Shown here one piece after another: positions 7,427 to 16,010 of a stretch of DNA of 64,000 bases (the first letter of the stretch is position 1; each line of letters starts with the position of its first letter). Below the pieces are notes generated by a model, which worked only from the letters and a program-made list of their open reading frames with translations, had not been told where the DNA came from and ran no database searches. The stretch lies in NCBI RefSeq assembly GCF_026250525.1, contig NZ_CP111052.1, positions 124,001-188,000 on the forward strand, given 5' to 3'. The position numbers and the translations under genes are program-made. The stretch comes from Chondrinema litorale (GTDB taxonomy: Bacteria; Bacteroidota; Bacteroidia; Cytophagales; Flammeovirgaceae).

Positions 7427-8717
7427 AGGGCATTTTCATAAAAATTAAATTAGGCATTTCAGCGCTAATTTTCTATCATAATTCATGTCTTCTCTGAATG
7501 CCTTAATACTTTCTCTATTATTATGTTTCCTAACTAAGTTTACAGCCACATTAATAATAGCAGCTACTGCTCTAGTTCTCCATTTATTGAAGCACTTAAT
7601 ACTGTCTTCTCCAAATATTTTGTCCCGTATATAGTGATCAGCTTCAATACTCCCCGCGGGGGCCGCCAGTGTGCCCTTACAGCTTGGAATAACTCTATTC
7701 CAATATCTTTACAATTACGGTGAGTCACCTTGTTATTAGAGATATAGTAATAAGTACCTACGTTTTTATTACCTGTTTTCAAATTAGTTCGTTCTCGTTC
7801 TACCACCATAAGTTTAGCTACTCCGCTATTATTCCAAACTCTAGCAAACCAACTTGGATCTATGTGATAGCAATAGCCTTTTCTTCTCTCTATTCGGCCA
7901 TGTCCTTTCTCATATATTTCTTCACTCCAAAATGTCATTTCAGTTTGATGGATCTCTTTACAAGCTTCTAGGAGGTGTTTTTGATTAGCCTTAACTTGAG
8001 CCAGATAAGTACCCTGTCTTTGGTGAATGGCTGTCATCAGATGAGCACTAGTATGTAGTGCATCCAGACTGTAGCAACATTTTAGTGACTTTTGGTTTTC
8101 AAAATATCTTTTCACCAGTGCCTTTTCAGAACTCTTTGAGCCATCATAATAACAAATGACTTTACTACTACTATCATGATGATTGAGTATTCTTACTATA
8201 TTCTCAGACCGTTTTTGCCCTGCAACCCCATCTATGCTCCCTCGTAATTCCTTCCCATCAATAGCAAACCAAGAGTCAATACCATTTTTATGTTGATGGC
8301 TAATGCTTATTCCAAAAAAGTCTTCATTTAATTGGTTATAGGAATGAAAGTCGAGTAGCTCTAATAGTCTACCCAATTGACTCCGAGAAATACATTTGTG
8401 AACTACTAATCCCAATTCATTAGCTAGATAAGTATATTCTTTTTCCATCATTCTGTGCACTGAAGAAACTGTAATATGACCTGTTAAACGTAACATACTA
8501 TATAAAAAACAATAAAGTACAAAAGCTTGATCATGTCTCTTACCTCTATTGTCTCTCATGTCCAACAATTCTTGTAATTTTTGGTAATAACTACTAGTTT
8601 CGTTTTTTTAGGTTGTTTCATACTATCTTATTGTGCGGCTGCAAGCAATGTGAGAATTCTTTTTTGATAGTATAACAACCTAATTTTTTATCCAAACTTT
8701 TTTATGAAAATACCCTG
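7427..8717 (-). mobile_element. ISAs1-family insertion sequence (inactivated)
   Basis: About 1.29 kb bounded by inverted repeats: AGGGCATTTTCATAAAAA at 7427 and, on the other strand, AGGGTATTTTCATAAAAAA ending at 8716. The flanks show an imperfect duplication, TTTTAGGCTAT on the left (just before 7427) and TTTTAGGATAT on the right (from 8718). The transposase inside is broken in two places. The element lies between the IS630 copy and the 3' end of the GH2 gene. Confidence 0.8.
7445..8621 (-). pseudogene. ISAs1-family transposase, two frameshifts
   Basis: Read from ATG at 8621 the product would be about 392 residues, the normal size for ISAs1 transposases. An A7 tract at about 8602-8608 puts MKQPKK out of frame with SYYQKLQELLDMRDNRGKRH. 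The central frame (8568 to 7564, 334 codons) holds the conserved core, including DGKELRGS and DALHTS. Near the end, at 7652-7665, a 14-base block of only G and C splits the HW|SIE motif: without it the codons read HWSIEADHY and run on in frame, through FGEDS, to a stop at 7445. Both lesions are clear from the conserved pattern on either side; the element should be unable to move by itself. Confidence 0.82.
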
Positions 8718-8916
8718 TTTTAGGATATGATGTACATAATAGAGTTGTTCTTATGTAACTTGCTGATTATCAGTATTGATTTTTTTGCAACTACTTACGA
8801 AAAATAGACCAACACCTTTATTAGTATTTCTAGATAGTTTTGAAACCTGATAGAATCTTATAACTTATTGATTCTCATACCAGAACAAGTCAAATAACCC
8901 ATTACATACATTTTTC

Positions 8917-8957
8917 AAACTTTCCTGATTTCGCCTTATATGAAATCAGGAAAGTTT
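8917..8957 (-). terminator. Terminator hairpin downstream of the GH2 gene
   Basis: Perfect 16-bp inverted repeat, AAACTTTCCTGATTTC at 8917-8932 and its complement at 8942-8957, with a 9-base loop. It lies 10 bp after the stop codon of the leftward beta-galactosidase gene, so it should end the whole polysaccharide-utilization operon. Confidence 0.8.
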
Positions 8958-8966
8958 ATAAATCAT

Positions 8967-11900
8967 TCAATTATCAGGTTCACTATTTTTTTCGAGCTTA
9001 ATAATAAAACTATAGGAATAGTTATTTCCTAAAAGCCTGTACTGCTCGTGTGGGAGTTTTCCCCAGCTATCGTCTCCTCCTAATCCGCGTTGGGCAAGAT
9101 CGATGTGGAGAGTTACAAAATCTTGATAAACAATATCTGTAGGATGCATTTGTCTTTTATGCGAACCTTCATCTATATCTTCGGTTTTTACATTTAATGC
9201 ACTAAAACTCAATGGCTGCTTACCTTCGATTAATAAACTGTTTCCTTGATTATCTGATAATTTAATCCATCTAGTATCTGTATGGTAGCCAAATTCTTGT
9301 GGCCTAATGTAAGGCATCTTTTGCTCATTCACTTTAGCTTCATAAATTCCGGTAAACGAAGCGGTATTTCTATCAGAATAGTTTTCTTCGGGACCCCTAC
9401 CATAATATTCGAGATAATTATACGATTTAGGCAATTGTATTCTCATTCCGAAACGTGGAATTTCTGGTAGCTCTTCCTCAGCTTTTAAGGTATTTGTAAC
9501 TTCAATAGCACCATTATTCAGAATGTTATAATCTATAGTATAGGTAGCTTTGCCATCTAATAAACTGTAGATAACTTTAATCGGTTGCCCATTTTTATTC
9601 TGCTTGCCTACTTCTACTTTTTCTAGTTTTCGCTCAGTACCAGCGTCTCTCCAAATAGCCGATTTTTCGGGCATTCTGTTTCCATAATCATTATCGGTTG
9701 TTGCTCTCCAAAAATATGGCTCTGGAAATTGATCGATTTCCTCACCATCCAAACTAAGGCTTTCAAAAGTGCCATTATTTGTATCAAATACGCCAGAAAT
9801 ATTTTCAGAAGTAAAATTTAATTTCCCATTTTTATTCTTCACTTTTAATTTTCCTTCTATATTAGACACTTCACCAAATATATCTCCTTTACTTAATACT
9901 AGTTGCTCACGAGCAATTTCATGCTTGGCAGGAATCATCTCTGAAGTATTTTTAGTAAAAGCAAAGATATTTACAAAGTACTCATCTTTAGATTCTGGTG
10001 TAATATCTCCGAAATCAATCGCTTTTTCAATAGATGAATGAGGGGCTAGCTTAATAGAAAAATTGCCAGTTTTTTCGACTTGACCATTTTTAACAAGCTC
10101 CCATTTAAAATCAAACTGATCTAGGTTTGTAAAGTCATAAAGATTTTGGATTTGGACTTTACCAGCTTCTTTATCATCCCAACCAAACAAAATATTCTGA
10201 TATACTTTTTTAACCTCAGTTAATGCAGGATGCGGAGTTCGATCTGATGCAACTACTCCATTGGCACAGAAGTTATTATCATTTGGAAGATTTTCGCCAC
10301 CAAGATCTCCACCATATGCCCAAAAAACCTCTCCTTTTTCATTTTTTGTTTTTAAACCTTGATCTACCCAATCCCAAATAAAACCACCTTGCATGTGATT
10401 ACTACCCATTATTACATCCCAATATTCTTGAAAATTTCCATTGCTATTTCCCATCGCATGAGAATATTCACACATTATAAAAGGTCGAGTTTTATCTGTT
10501 GCATCGGCATATTTTTTCATGTGCCCCATACTCGGATACATAGGTGCAACTATATCTGTATTCCAATCTTCACCAGCTTGCTCAAACATGGCTACTCTGC
10601 TATTATCTCTGGCTTTTAACCATTTGTACGCATCGTGAAATACAGGTCCATTGCCACACTCGTTGCCCATAGACCAAATAATAACCGATGGATGATTTTT
10701 ATCTCTTTCTACCGATCTTTTAATTCTGTCTAGATGTGCCGGAGCCCATTCGGGTAAATATGTCGGATGCTGCTTTTTATCGAACCATGCCTGAAATTCT
10801 GCACCCATACCATGTGTTTCAATATTTGCCTCAGCTACCAGATACAATCCATATTTATCACAGAGTTTATACCAATCTGGATGTTGAGGATAGTGGCTTG
10901 TACGAACAGCATTAATATTATGCTGTTTCATTAACTTAATGTCTTTCAGCATGGTTTCCATATCGGGTACATGGCCAGTAACATCATTATGGATATGCAA
11001 ATTTACCCCTTTTATTAATACAGGTATTCCATTCACTAGCAATTGTGCATTCTTGATTTCCACAGTTCGAAAGCCAATTTTGGTTCCTGTAACTAGGGTT
11101 GTTTTTCCTTCAGCATCTTTTAAACTGATGAGGCAAGTATGTAGATGAGGTGTTTCTGCACTCCACATCTTTATATTCTCAAATGTGCCGGTGAAGTTAA
11201 CTGAATCTGTTTTATCAAATAACTTTTCTTCTGAGTAAATCGGATTACTTCCATCTTCATCAAAAATTTCTAACAATACTGCCCCCTTTTCAATTGCACT
11301 ATTAAATGAACGCAGGTTAACTGTTGCATCCATCACGCCATTCTGATACGATTCATCTAAACTGGCATTTACAAAAAAGTCCCAAATAGTTTGCTTAGGT
11401 AAGCTATATAAATACACATCTTGCTCTATACCACTAAGTCTCCAAAAATCCTGATCTTCCAAATAGCTGCCATCGTGCCAGCGATATACTTGAACTGCCA
11501 GAAGATTTTCTCCTTCTTTTAAATATGGTGTAATATCAAATTCGGCTGGAGATTTAGCCACTTTGCTTATACCTACTTTTTGCCCATTTACAAACACAAA
11601 AGCAGCCCCACTAATCGAGTTAAAATGTAAAATTACTTCTCTACCTTTCCAATTACTCGGAATAGTAAATTGCTTTCTATAAGTGCCCACAGAGTTATCA
11701 CCTGTTATTTTTGGAGGATTTTTAGGGAAAGGATAGTTTACGTTTGTATAAATTGGAATACCAAAACCTGCTATCTCCCAATTAGAAGGAACCTGAATAT
11801 TATTCCAATTTTTATCGTCTAAATCAGTCTTGTAAAAGTCTTTAGGTCTGCTAGTTACATCTTTTGAAAAAGTAAATTTCCAATCTCCATTTAATATTTT

Positions 11901-12104
11901 ATAGTAGGCAGACTTTTCGTAAACATCATTTATAGCTTCTTTTGGAGAGTCGTAAACCATAAATGATGCATGGGGTGTTTCTTTGTTTATTTCTACTATT
12001 TCAGGGTTCTCCCAATCGTTTTTTTCAGTTTGTGCACAAGCTATTTGAGACATTAAGAAAAGAATAGAAATAGCTGAAAAAAGGGCATTTTTGATTGTTA
12101 GCAT
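8967..12104 (-). CDS. GH2 beta-galactosidase (LacZ-type), secreted
   Basis: A 1045-residue glycoside hydrolase family 2 enzyme, full length for the LacZ group. Residues 1-24 form a signal peptide ending ACA-Q, so it is probably periplasmic. Sugar-binding and Ig-like domains fill about 45-355, the TIM barrel about 356-650 (acid/base Glu482 in WSMGNEC, nucleophile Glu546 in MCEYSHAMGN), and a C-terminal beta-galactosidase small domain about 780-1035. It is the last gene of the leftward SusCD locus and follows a GH16 gene. It would release beta-linked galactose, or a related sugar, from the non-reducing end of imported oligosaccharides. The exact substrate is inferred, as GH2 also holds glucuronidases and mannosidases, but the overall layout favours beta-galactosidase. 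Confidence 0.9.
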   Translation of the reverse strand: MLTIKNALFSAISILFLMSQIACAQTEKNDWENPEIVEINKETPHASFMVYDSPKEAINDVYEKSAYYKILNGDWKFTFSKDVTSRPKDFYKTDLDDKNWNNIQVPSNWEIAGFGIPIYTNVNYPFPKNPPKITGDNSVGTYRKQFTIPSNWKGREVILHFNSISGAAFVFVNGQKVGISKVAKSPAEFDITPYLKEGENLLAVQVYRWHDGSYLEDQDFWRLSGIEQDVYLYSLPKQTIWDFFVNASLDESYQNGVMDATVNLRSFNSAIEKGAVLLEIFDEDGSNPIYSEEKLFDKTDSVNFTGTFENIKMWSAETPHLHTCLISLKDAEGKTTLVTGTKIGFRTVEIKNAQLLVNGIPVLIKGVNLHIHNDVTGHVPDMETMLKDIKLMKQHNINAVRTSHYPQHPDWYKLCDKYGLYLVAEANIETHGMGAEFQAWFDKKQHPTYLPEWAPAHLDRIKRSVERDKNHPSVIIWSMGNECGNGPVFHDAYKWLKARDNSRVAMFEQAGEDWNTDIVAPMYPSMGHMKKYADATDKTRPFIMCEYSHAMGNSNGNFQEYWDVIMGSNHMQGGFIWDWVDQGLKTKNEKGEVFWAYGGDLGGENLPNDNNFCANGVVASDRTPHPALTEVKKVYQNILFGWDDKEAGKVQIQNLYDFTNLDQFDFKWELVKNGQVEKTGNFSIKLAPHSSIEKAIDFGDITPESKDEYFVNIFAFTKNTSEMIPAKHEIAREQLVLSKGDIFGEVSNIEGKLKVKNKNGKLNFTSENISGVFDTNNGTFESLSLDGEEIDQFPEPYFWRATTDNDYGNRMPEKSAIWRDAGTERKLEKVEVGKQNKNGQPIKVIYSLLDGKATYTIDYNILNNGAIEVTNTLKAEEELPEIPRFGMRIQLPKSYNYLEYYGRGPEENYSDRNTASFTGIYEAKVNEQKMPYIRPQEFGYHTDTRWIKLSDNQGNSLLIEGKQPLSFSALNVKTEDIDEGSHKRQMHPTDIVYQDFVTLHIDLAQRGLGGDDSWGKLPHEQYRLLGNNYSYSFIIKLEKNSEPDN

Positions 12105-12152
12105 TAATTTATATGATTTTGTGATGTTGCTTTATTCTTCGCTGATTATACA

Positions 12153-12182
12153 TTACAGATGGTTTTGATCTGTAAAAACCAT
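12153..12182 (-). promoter_or_regulatory. Overlapping alternative hairpins between GH16 and GH2 genes
   Basis: Two perfect 8-bp stems share bases and cannot form together: TTACAGAT (12153-12160) with ATCTGTAA (12168-12175), and ATGGTTTT (12159-12166) with AAAACCAT (12175-12182). They lie in the 111-bp gap between the GH16 stop and the GH2 start, in the transcript leader of the GH2 gene. A role in attenuation or mRNA processing is inference. Confidence 0.35.
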
Positions 12183-12215
12183 TTTCACATTATGAAGTTG
12201 CTCTATAAAAAAAGC

Positions 12216-13094
12216 TCATTCTTTTGCATACACTCTTACATAATCTACCCAATACTTTCTAGGAAATGTAGATTCTGATGGATCGCCTCCATTAGAGCCA
12301 ATTGCAAGATTAAGTAAAAGGTAATGGGGTTGATGGAACGGATTATAACCATCTCCATTTAAAGATTTAGTGAGGTCAATTTCATTTAATAATTCATCAT
12401 CAAGAAAAAGCTTAATATAGTTTTCAGTCCAGTCCATTTTCCAGATATGAAATTTCTCTGCCCAATCAGTATCTTTTTTAAGAAAATGATTTAAAGGAGT
12501 TTCTTGACTATCCCAAATAACTTTTGTCCAGTGATCACCCCAAGCAGCATTTGCCATAATTACTGCAGTACTATCAGATCGGTAAAATTCCATAATATCA
12601 ACTTCTCCATTTGATGGCCAACCCTTACTTTCTCCCAATGTCCATATAGCAGGCCACATGCCCATAGTTGTATCAATTTTGGCTTTTACTTCTACTAATC
12701 CATATTTAAAATTCATTTTACCTCTGGTATTTAAAGAGGCAGAAGTATAATTAGCAAAAGCTCTATTTTCTTTCCAGTTATTGGAGTCTTCAGTAAATTT
12801 TGGATTAGGTATTTTTTCTTCTTTGGCTGTAATTACCAACATACCATCTTTGCAAGTTGCATTTTCTGACTGATACCATTGAAGTTCTTCATTTCTTACA
12901 AAACCATGTTCGTAAGACCAACTGCTTGTATCTGGTTTGCCATCAATATTAAATTCTTCGCTCCAAATTAAACGGTAGTCTTCTTTTTCCGCAGAATCTT
13001 CAAGCACAAGCTCTGTATCATCCTGCTTCTTAGAAGTACAGGATATGAGTAGACATATGCTCAAATAGTAAAATAGGTAAGTAAATGTTTTCAT
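12216..13094 (-). CDS. GH16 family endo-beta-glycanase lipoprotein
   Basis: A 292-residue protein from the ATG at 13094; an open frame extends further upstream, but this start gives a clean lipoprotein signal (MKTFTYLFYYLSICLLISC). The GH16 catalytic motif is NGEVDIMEF with Glu164, Asp166 and Glu169, preceded by YTSASLNTRGK and MWPAIWTLGE as in laminarinase-like members. The enzyme cuts internal beta-1,3/1,4 linkages in glucans or galactans by a retaining mechanism and should sit on the cell surface as a lipoprotein. Its place beside two SusCD pairs and a GH2 enzyme fits a polysaccharide-utilization locus; GH2 beta-galactosidase hints at a galactan, but a laminarin-like glucan cannot be excluded. 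Confidence 0.88.
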   Translation of the reverse strand: MKTFTYLFYYLSICLLISCTSKKQDDTELVLEDSAEKEDYRLIWSEEFNIDGKPDTSSWSYEHGFVRNEELQWYQSENATCKDGMLVITAKEEKIPNPKFTEDSNNWKENRAFANYTSASLNTRGKMNFKYGLVEVKAKIDTTMGMWPAIWTLGESKGWPSNGEVDIMEFYRSDSTAVIMANAAWGDHWTKVIWDSQETPLNHFLKKDTDWAEKFHIWKMDWTENYIKLFLDDELLNEIDLTKSLNGDGYNPFHQPHYLLLNLAIGSNGGDPSESTFPRKYWVDYVRVYAKE

Positions 13095-13226
13095 TAGGTT
13101 AATTAAATTATTGAGTGTATTCTGGTTGATTAAATCACAAAGTAGTGAATTGAATGTTGAAAAAGTAGCTTTAAGCAGAAAGAACTGCATTAAAGCTACA
13201 TGCTAGAGTAAATCAAACACTAGTAG

Positions 13227-14276
13227 TTATTCTATTCGCGTTAAAGTAAGTTTCTTAATTTTAAAACCCTGTCCAGTACTATCGTAAAAGTTTACTACCA
13301 CTCCGAGAGAAACTTCTGATTCTTCTGAAAGAGTAAATTCAATAACACCTCTACTCAAAGCAACATAATTGAGCGCATCTGAAAGGTTATCAATATCTGG
13401 CAATTCTGAACCAAGGTTAACGACAAAATAAGCTGGGTCTGCACCAGTTCCATCCCACTCCCATTCTGCTACTGCAAATTCATATACACCTGCTGGAAGC
13501 GTGGTGGTTTGATAAACTTTTCCGTTTAAAATAGATGGTGAACCCCAGCCTGCTTCTAGACCAAAAGTACCACCTGCATCTGAGTTAAAACCACCATATC
13601 CATTGTGGCTTTTTGCTCCATCATTTGCCTGCCAATTATCGAGATTTCCCCAACGGCCACCGTCATATTCTCTTTCAGAAGAAGTAAAGGGATAACCTGT
13701 ATTCTTTAAATATTTAGCTGTAATATCTCCTATTTCGCTGGCTGCAATTGCCACATCAGCATCAATTACAATCACTGCAGTTTTATTCTCATTAGCAAGT
13801 CCGTTACCGCCTGCATTGGTAAGTTGCACTGCAAATACAAGGAGTTTATCTGGATTTTCTGCTAACACATTAAAGTCGATAATTGCATGTAGTGGAGCAC
13901 TTATGGTATTTGCTAGAACTTGTACTTTAGATGGCATTTGAATACTTGATTCAGGAATTAGCATTGCATTTTCTAATGAACCGTTAGAGACAATCGTATT
14001 AGCTGTATCATTAGCTAAAGCCACATCTACAATAAAAGAATCTAATGTTACCGTAGATAGAGAAACTCCCAGAAATACTTCGAATTTTGTTTGAGCAGAA
14101 TCTACACTAAAACTTCTTTGAGTAGGAATCTCTAACATATCTCCACCAAACCTCATTGAAACATCAACAGGAGGCTGAAATACTTCAAACTCAGAAACTT
14201 CCTCGTCGCAGGCAGCCATAGTAAAAATTAAAAGACCGATTGCAATGCTTTTTAATATTGGTTTGATTTTATTCAT
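13227..14276 (-). CDS. Surface glycan-binding type lipoprotein (SusE position, DUF1735-like)
   Basis: About 349 residues from the ATG at 14276 (another in-frame ATG at 14285 is possible). A lipoprotein signal ends in FTMAAC. The first half resembles DUF1735-type beta-sandwich domains of Bacteroidota surface proteins (repeated short strands, IVVDVALANDT-like segments); the second half from about residue 190 is a separate beta-rich domain with many Trp, Tyr and Gly. It follows SusD in the operon, the place usually taken by SusE/SusF-like starch- or glycan-binding proteins, so it probably helps capture the polysaccharide at the surface. The family assignment is by pattern only, and a carbohydrate ligand is inferred from context. 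Confidence 0.6.
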   Translation of the reverse strand: MNKIKPILKSIAIGLLIFTMAACDEEVSEFEVFQPPVDVSMRFGGDMLEIPTQRSFSVDSAQTKFEVFLGVSLSTVTLDSFIVDVALANDTANTIVSNGSLENAMLIPESSIQMPSKVQVLANTISAPLHAIIDFNVLAENPDKLLVFAVQLTNAGGNGLANENKTAVIVIDADVAIAASEIGDITAKYLKNTGYPFTSSEREYDGGRWGNLDNWQANDGAKSHNGYGGFNSDAGGTFGLEAGWGSPSILNGKVYQTTTLPAGVYEFAVAEWEWDGTGADPAYFVVNLGSELPDIDNLSDALNYVALSRGVIEFTLSEESEVSLGVVVNFYDSTGQGFKIKKLTLTRIE

Positions 14277-14311
14277 AATAAACATCTTAAAACCATTTTA
14301 AAGTTTTATAA

Positions 14312-15994
14312 TTACCAGCCTGTATTTTGTTGCAGACCAGTTTTGTATATTTCATCACTTGGTATAGGGTAAAGGCTCATATTAGAACTGAAAACCCTCT
14401 TTTCTACCGGACTGTCAGAATAAATGAAATTGAAGTTATCATTTCCTTCACTTTGAATTTGAACCCCAAATGCATCTTCTCCTAAAGTTTCTGAAGCGAT
14501 ATTCCATCTTCTTACATCCCAAAAGCGATGCTCTTCAAAAGCTAACTCTACTCTTCTTTCATTTCTTACAGCTTCGCGAAATGCCGAAGCATCAGCAGCT
14601 ATTACATCAGGCATCTCAACTCCTGCTCTATGTCTAACCATGTTTAACGCTTCTCTTGCAGTAAGTGAAAAACCTGCATTATCATCTGGACCATAAGCCT
14701 CGTTCATTGCTTCTGCATAATTCAATAGCACTTCGGCATATCTAAAATAAATCCAAGTATGTGTACTGCTTGTATTTTGAAGTAAATCCAGATTTTCATC
14801 CGCGAATTTCTTCAAATAATAGCCAGTTCTGGTTCCTCTCGATTTATCAGGACCATCCACGCCACCATTCCAAGTCTCCACCTCACGTCTTTTATAATCT
14901 GAGTTATTATAAATAATAGTCATACCTAAACGAGGGTCTCTATTCTCATAAGGTGATTGTGGATCGTATGTTGGGTCTTCTGAAATTGAAAGGCCATTAA
15001 TTGTTTGATAGGTATCGACTAAGTTTTGAGTCGGGTTAGTCCCCCCCTGAGCTCCTTCGAAACCTACTGGATAATTAGCTCTCTCTAAACCATTACTCGC
15101 AGCATATCTACGGGCAAAAATTATTTCATTACTAGTATTAGCTCTAAATAACGATTGATAATTGGAAGCTAAATTATATTGATTCAACTCAATAACTTGA
15201 TGAGCTGCTGCTGCCGCAGCTTGCCATTTTGCGATATCGTTTGCTGGGTTGTGAAGTGGACTTGCAGCGTATAGCAAAGTTCTAGCTTTTATTGCCAAAG
15301 CAATTCCCCAATTAGCACGACCAATTTTTTCATCACTAGAAAAACCAACCCAAGTGAGTCTCAAATCATCTTCTAGTGCATCTAAATCAGAAACAATAAA
15401 GTCAACACAATCTTCGAATGTATTTCTACTTAGATCTTGTTCTTGTTGAGGGTCTAAAGTCTGTTCGATAATCGGAACGCCACCATATCTTTTTATTAAT
15501 TCAAAATAGAAAAAAGATCTTAAAACTTTAGCTTCTGCTCTTAGCCAACCAATGTCATTTGTTTGATTGAGGTAGTTATTTCTTCCCTCATCCGTAATAG
15601 TATCACGAAATAGAACCGCTTCGTAGTTTTCTGTATTTTCGAGAAACATATTCGCTTTTCTAATCCCTGCATACATATTAGACCATTGGTCATCCGGATT
15701 ATTAAATGGTCCCCAACTTCCATTAGTTAAACTTTGTATCTGTGTACCAGTACCAGCATGTACCGCATCATCGGTTGCTGAAGCTAACATTGCTCCATCA
15801 ATTCTATTAAAGCCCGCTGGCAAGTAAGTGTAAATACCCAAACCAAAATCTCGCATAGTACCATAATTGGCAAACACTTGCTCCTGTGTGTAGTTTGTAT
15901 CTAGCTTTCTATCGAGGAAGCTATCTTCGCAAGATATTAAAGCTGTTGTTATCAGGATTAAGAACCCTATTGTATATTTTTTCATTTTATTCAT
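14312..15994 (-). CDS. SusD/RagB family nutrient-binding lipoprotein (pair with SusC at 16011)
   Basis: A 560-residue SusD-like protein. The signal ends in LISC (lipid anchor on Cys), followed by the usual SFLDRKLDTNYT start. TPR-like helices hold SLxRAxxxLLYA-type segments (LAIKARTLLYAASPLHN) and the C-terminus has the RNERRVELAFEEHRFWDVRRW signature and ends with LYPIPSDEI...QNTGW. SusD acts as a lid on the SusC barrel and binds glycan. It is the second SusD of this locus, 16 bp after its SusC partner. Confidence 0.93.
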   Translation of the reverse strand: MNKMKKYTIGFLILITTALISCEDSFLDRKLDTNYTQEQVFANYGTMRDFGLGIYTYLPAGFNRIDGAMLASATDDAVHAGTGTQIQSLTNGSWGPFNNPDDQWSNMYAGIRKANMFLENTENYEAVLFRDTITDEGRNNYLNQTNDIGWLRAEAKVLRSFFYFELIKRYGGVPIIEQTLDPQQEQDLSRNTFEDCVDFIVSDLDALEDDLRLTWVGFSSDEKIGRANWGIALAIKARTLLYAASPLHNPANDIAKWQAAAAAAHQVIELNQYNLASNYQSLFRANTSNEIIFARRYAASNGLERANYPVGFEGAQGGTNPTQNLVDTYQTINGLSISEDPTYDPQSPYENRDPRLGMTIIYNNSDYKRREVETWNGGVDGPDKSRGTRTGYYLKKFADENLDLLQNTSSTHTWIYFRYAEVLLNYAEAMNEAYGPDDNAGFSLTAREALNMVRHRAGVEMPDVIAADASAFREAVRNERRVELAFEEHRFWDVRRWNIASETLGEDAFGVQIQSEGNDNFNFIYSDSPVEKRVFSSNMSLYPIPSDEIYKTGLQQNTGW

Positions 15995-16010
15995 GCTTTT
16001 AGCCTAATAA

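Noticed and set aside
7640..7680. GC-rich patch with CACACTGGCGGCC as cloning-vector contamination
   Set aside because: The CACTGG part is the natural HW codons of the ISAs1 transposase, and transposase coding continues on both sides; the match to vector polylinkers is short and probably chance.
12216..13190. Start of the GH16 gene at 13190
   Set aside because: The 32 extra residues have no signal character and would bury the lipoprotein signal that begins at the ATG at 13094.
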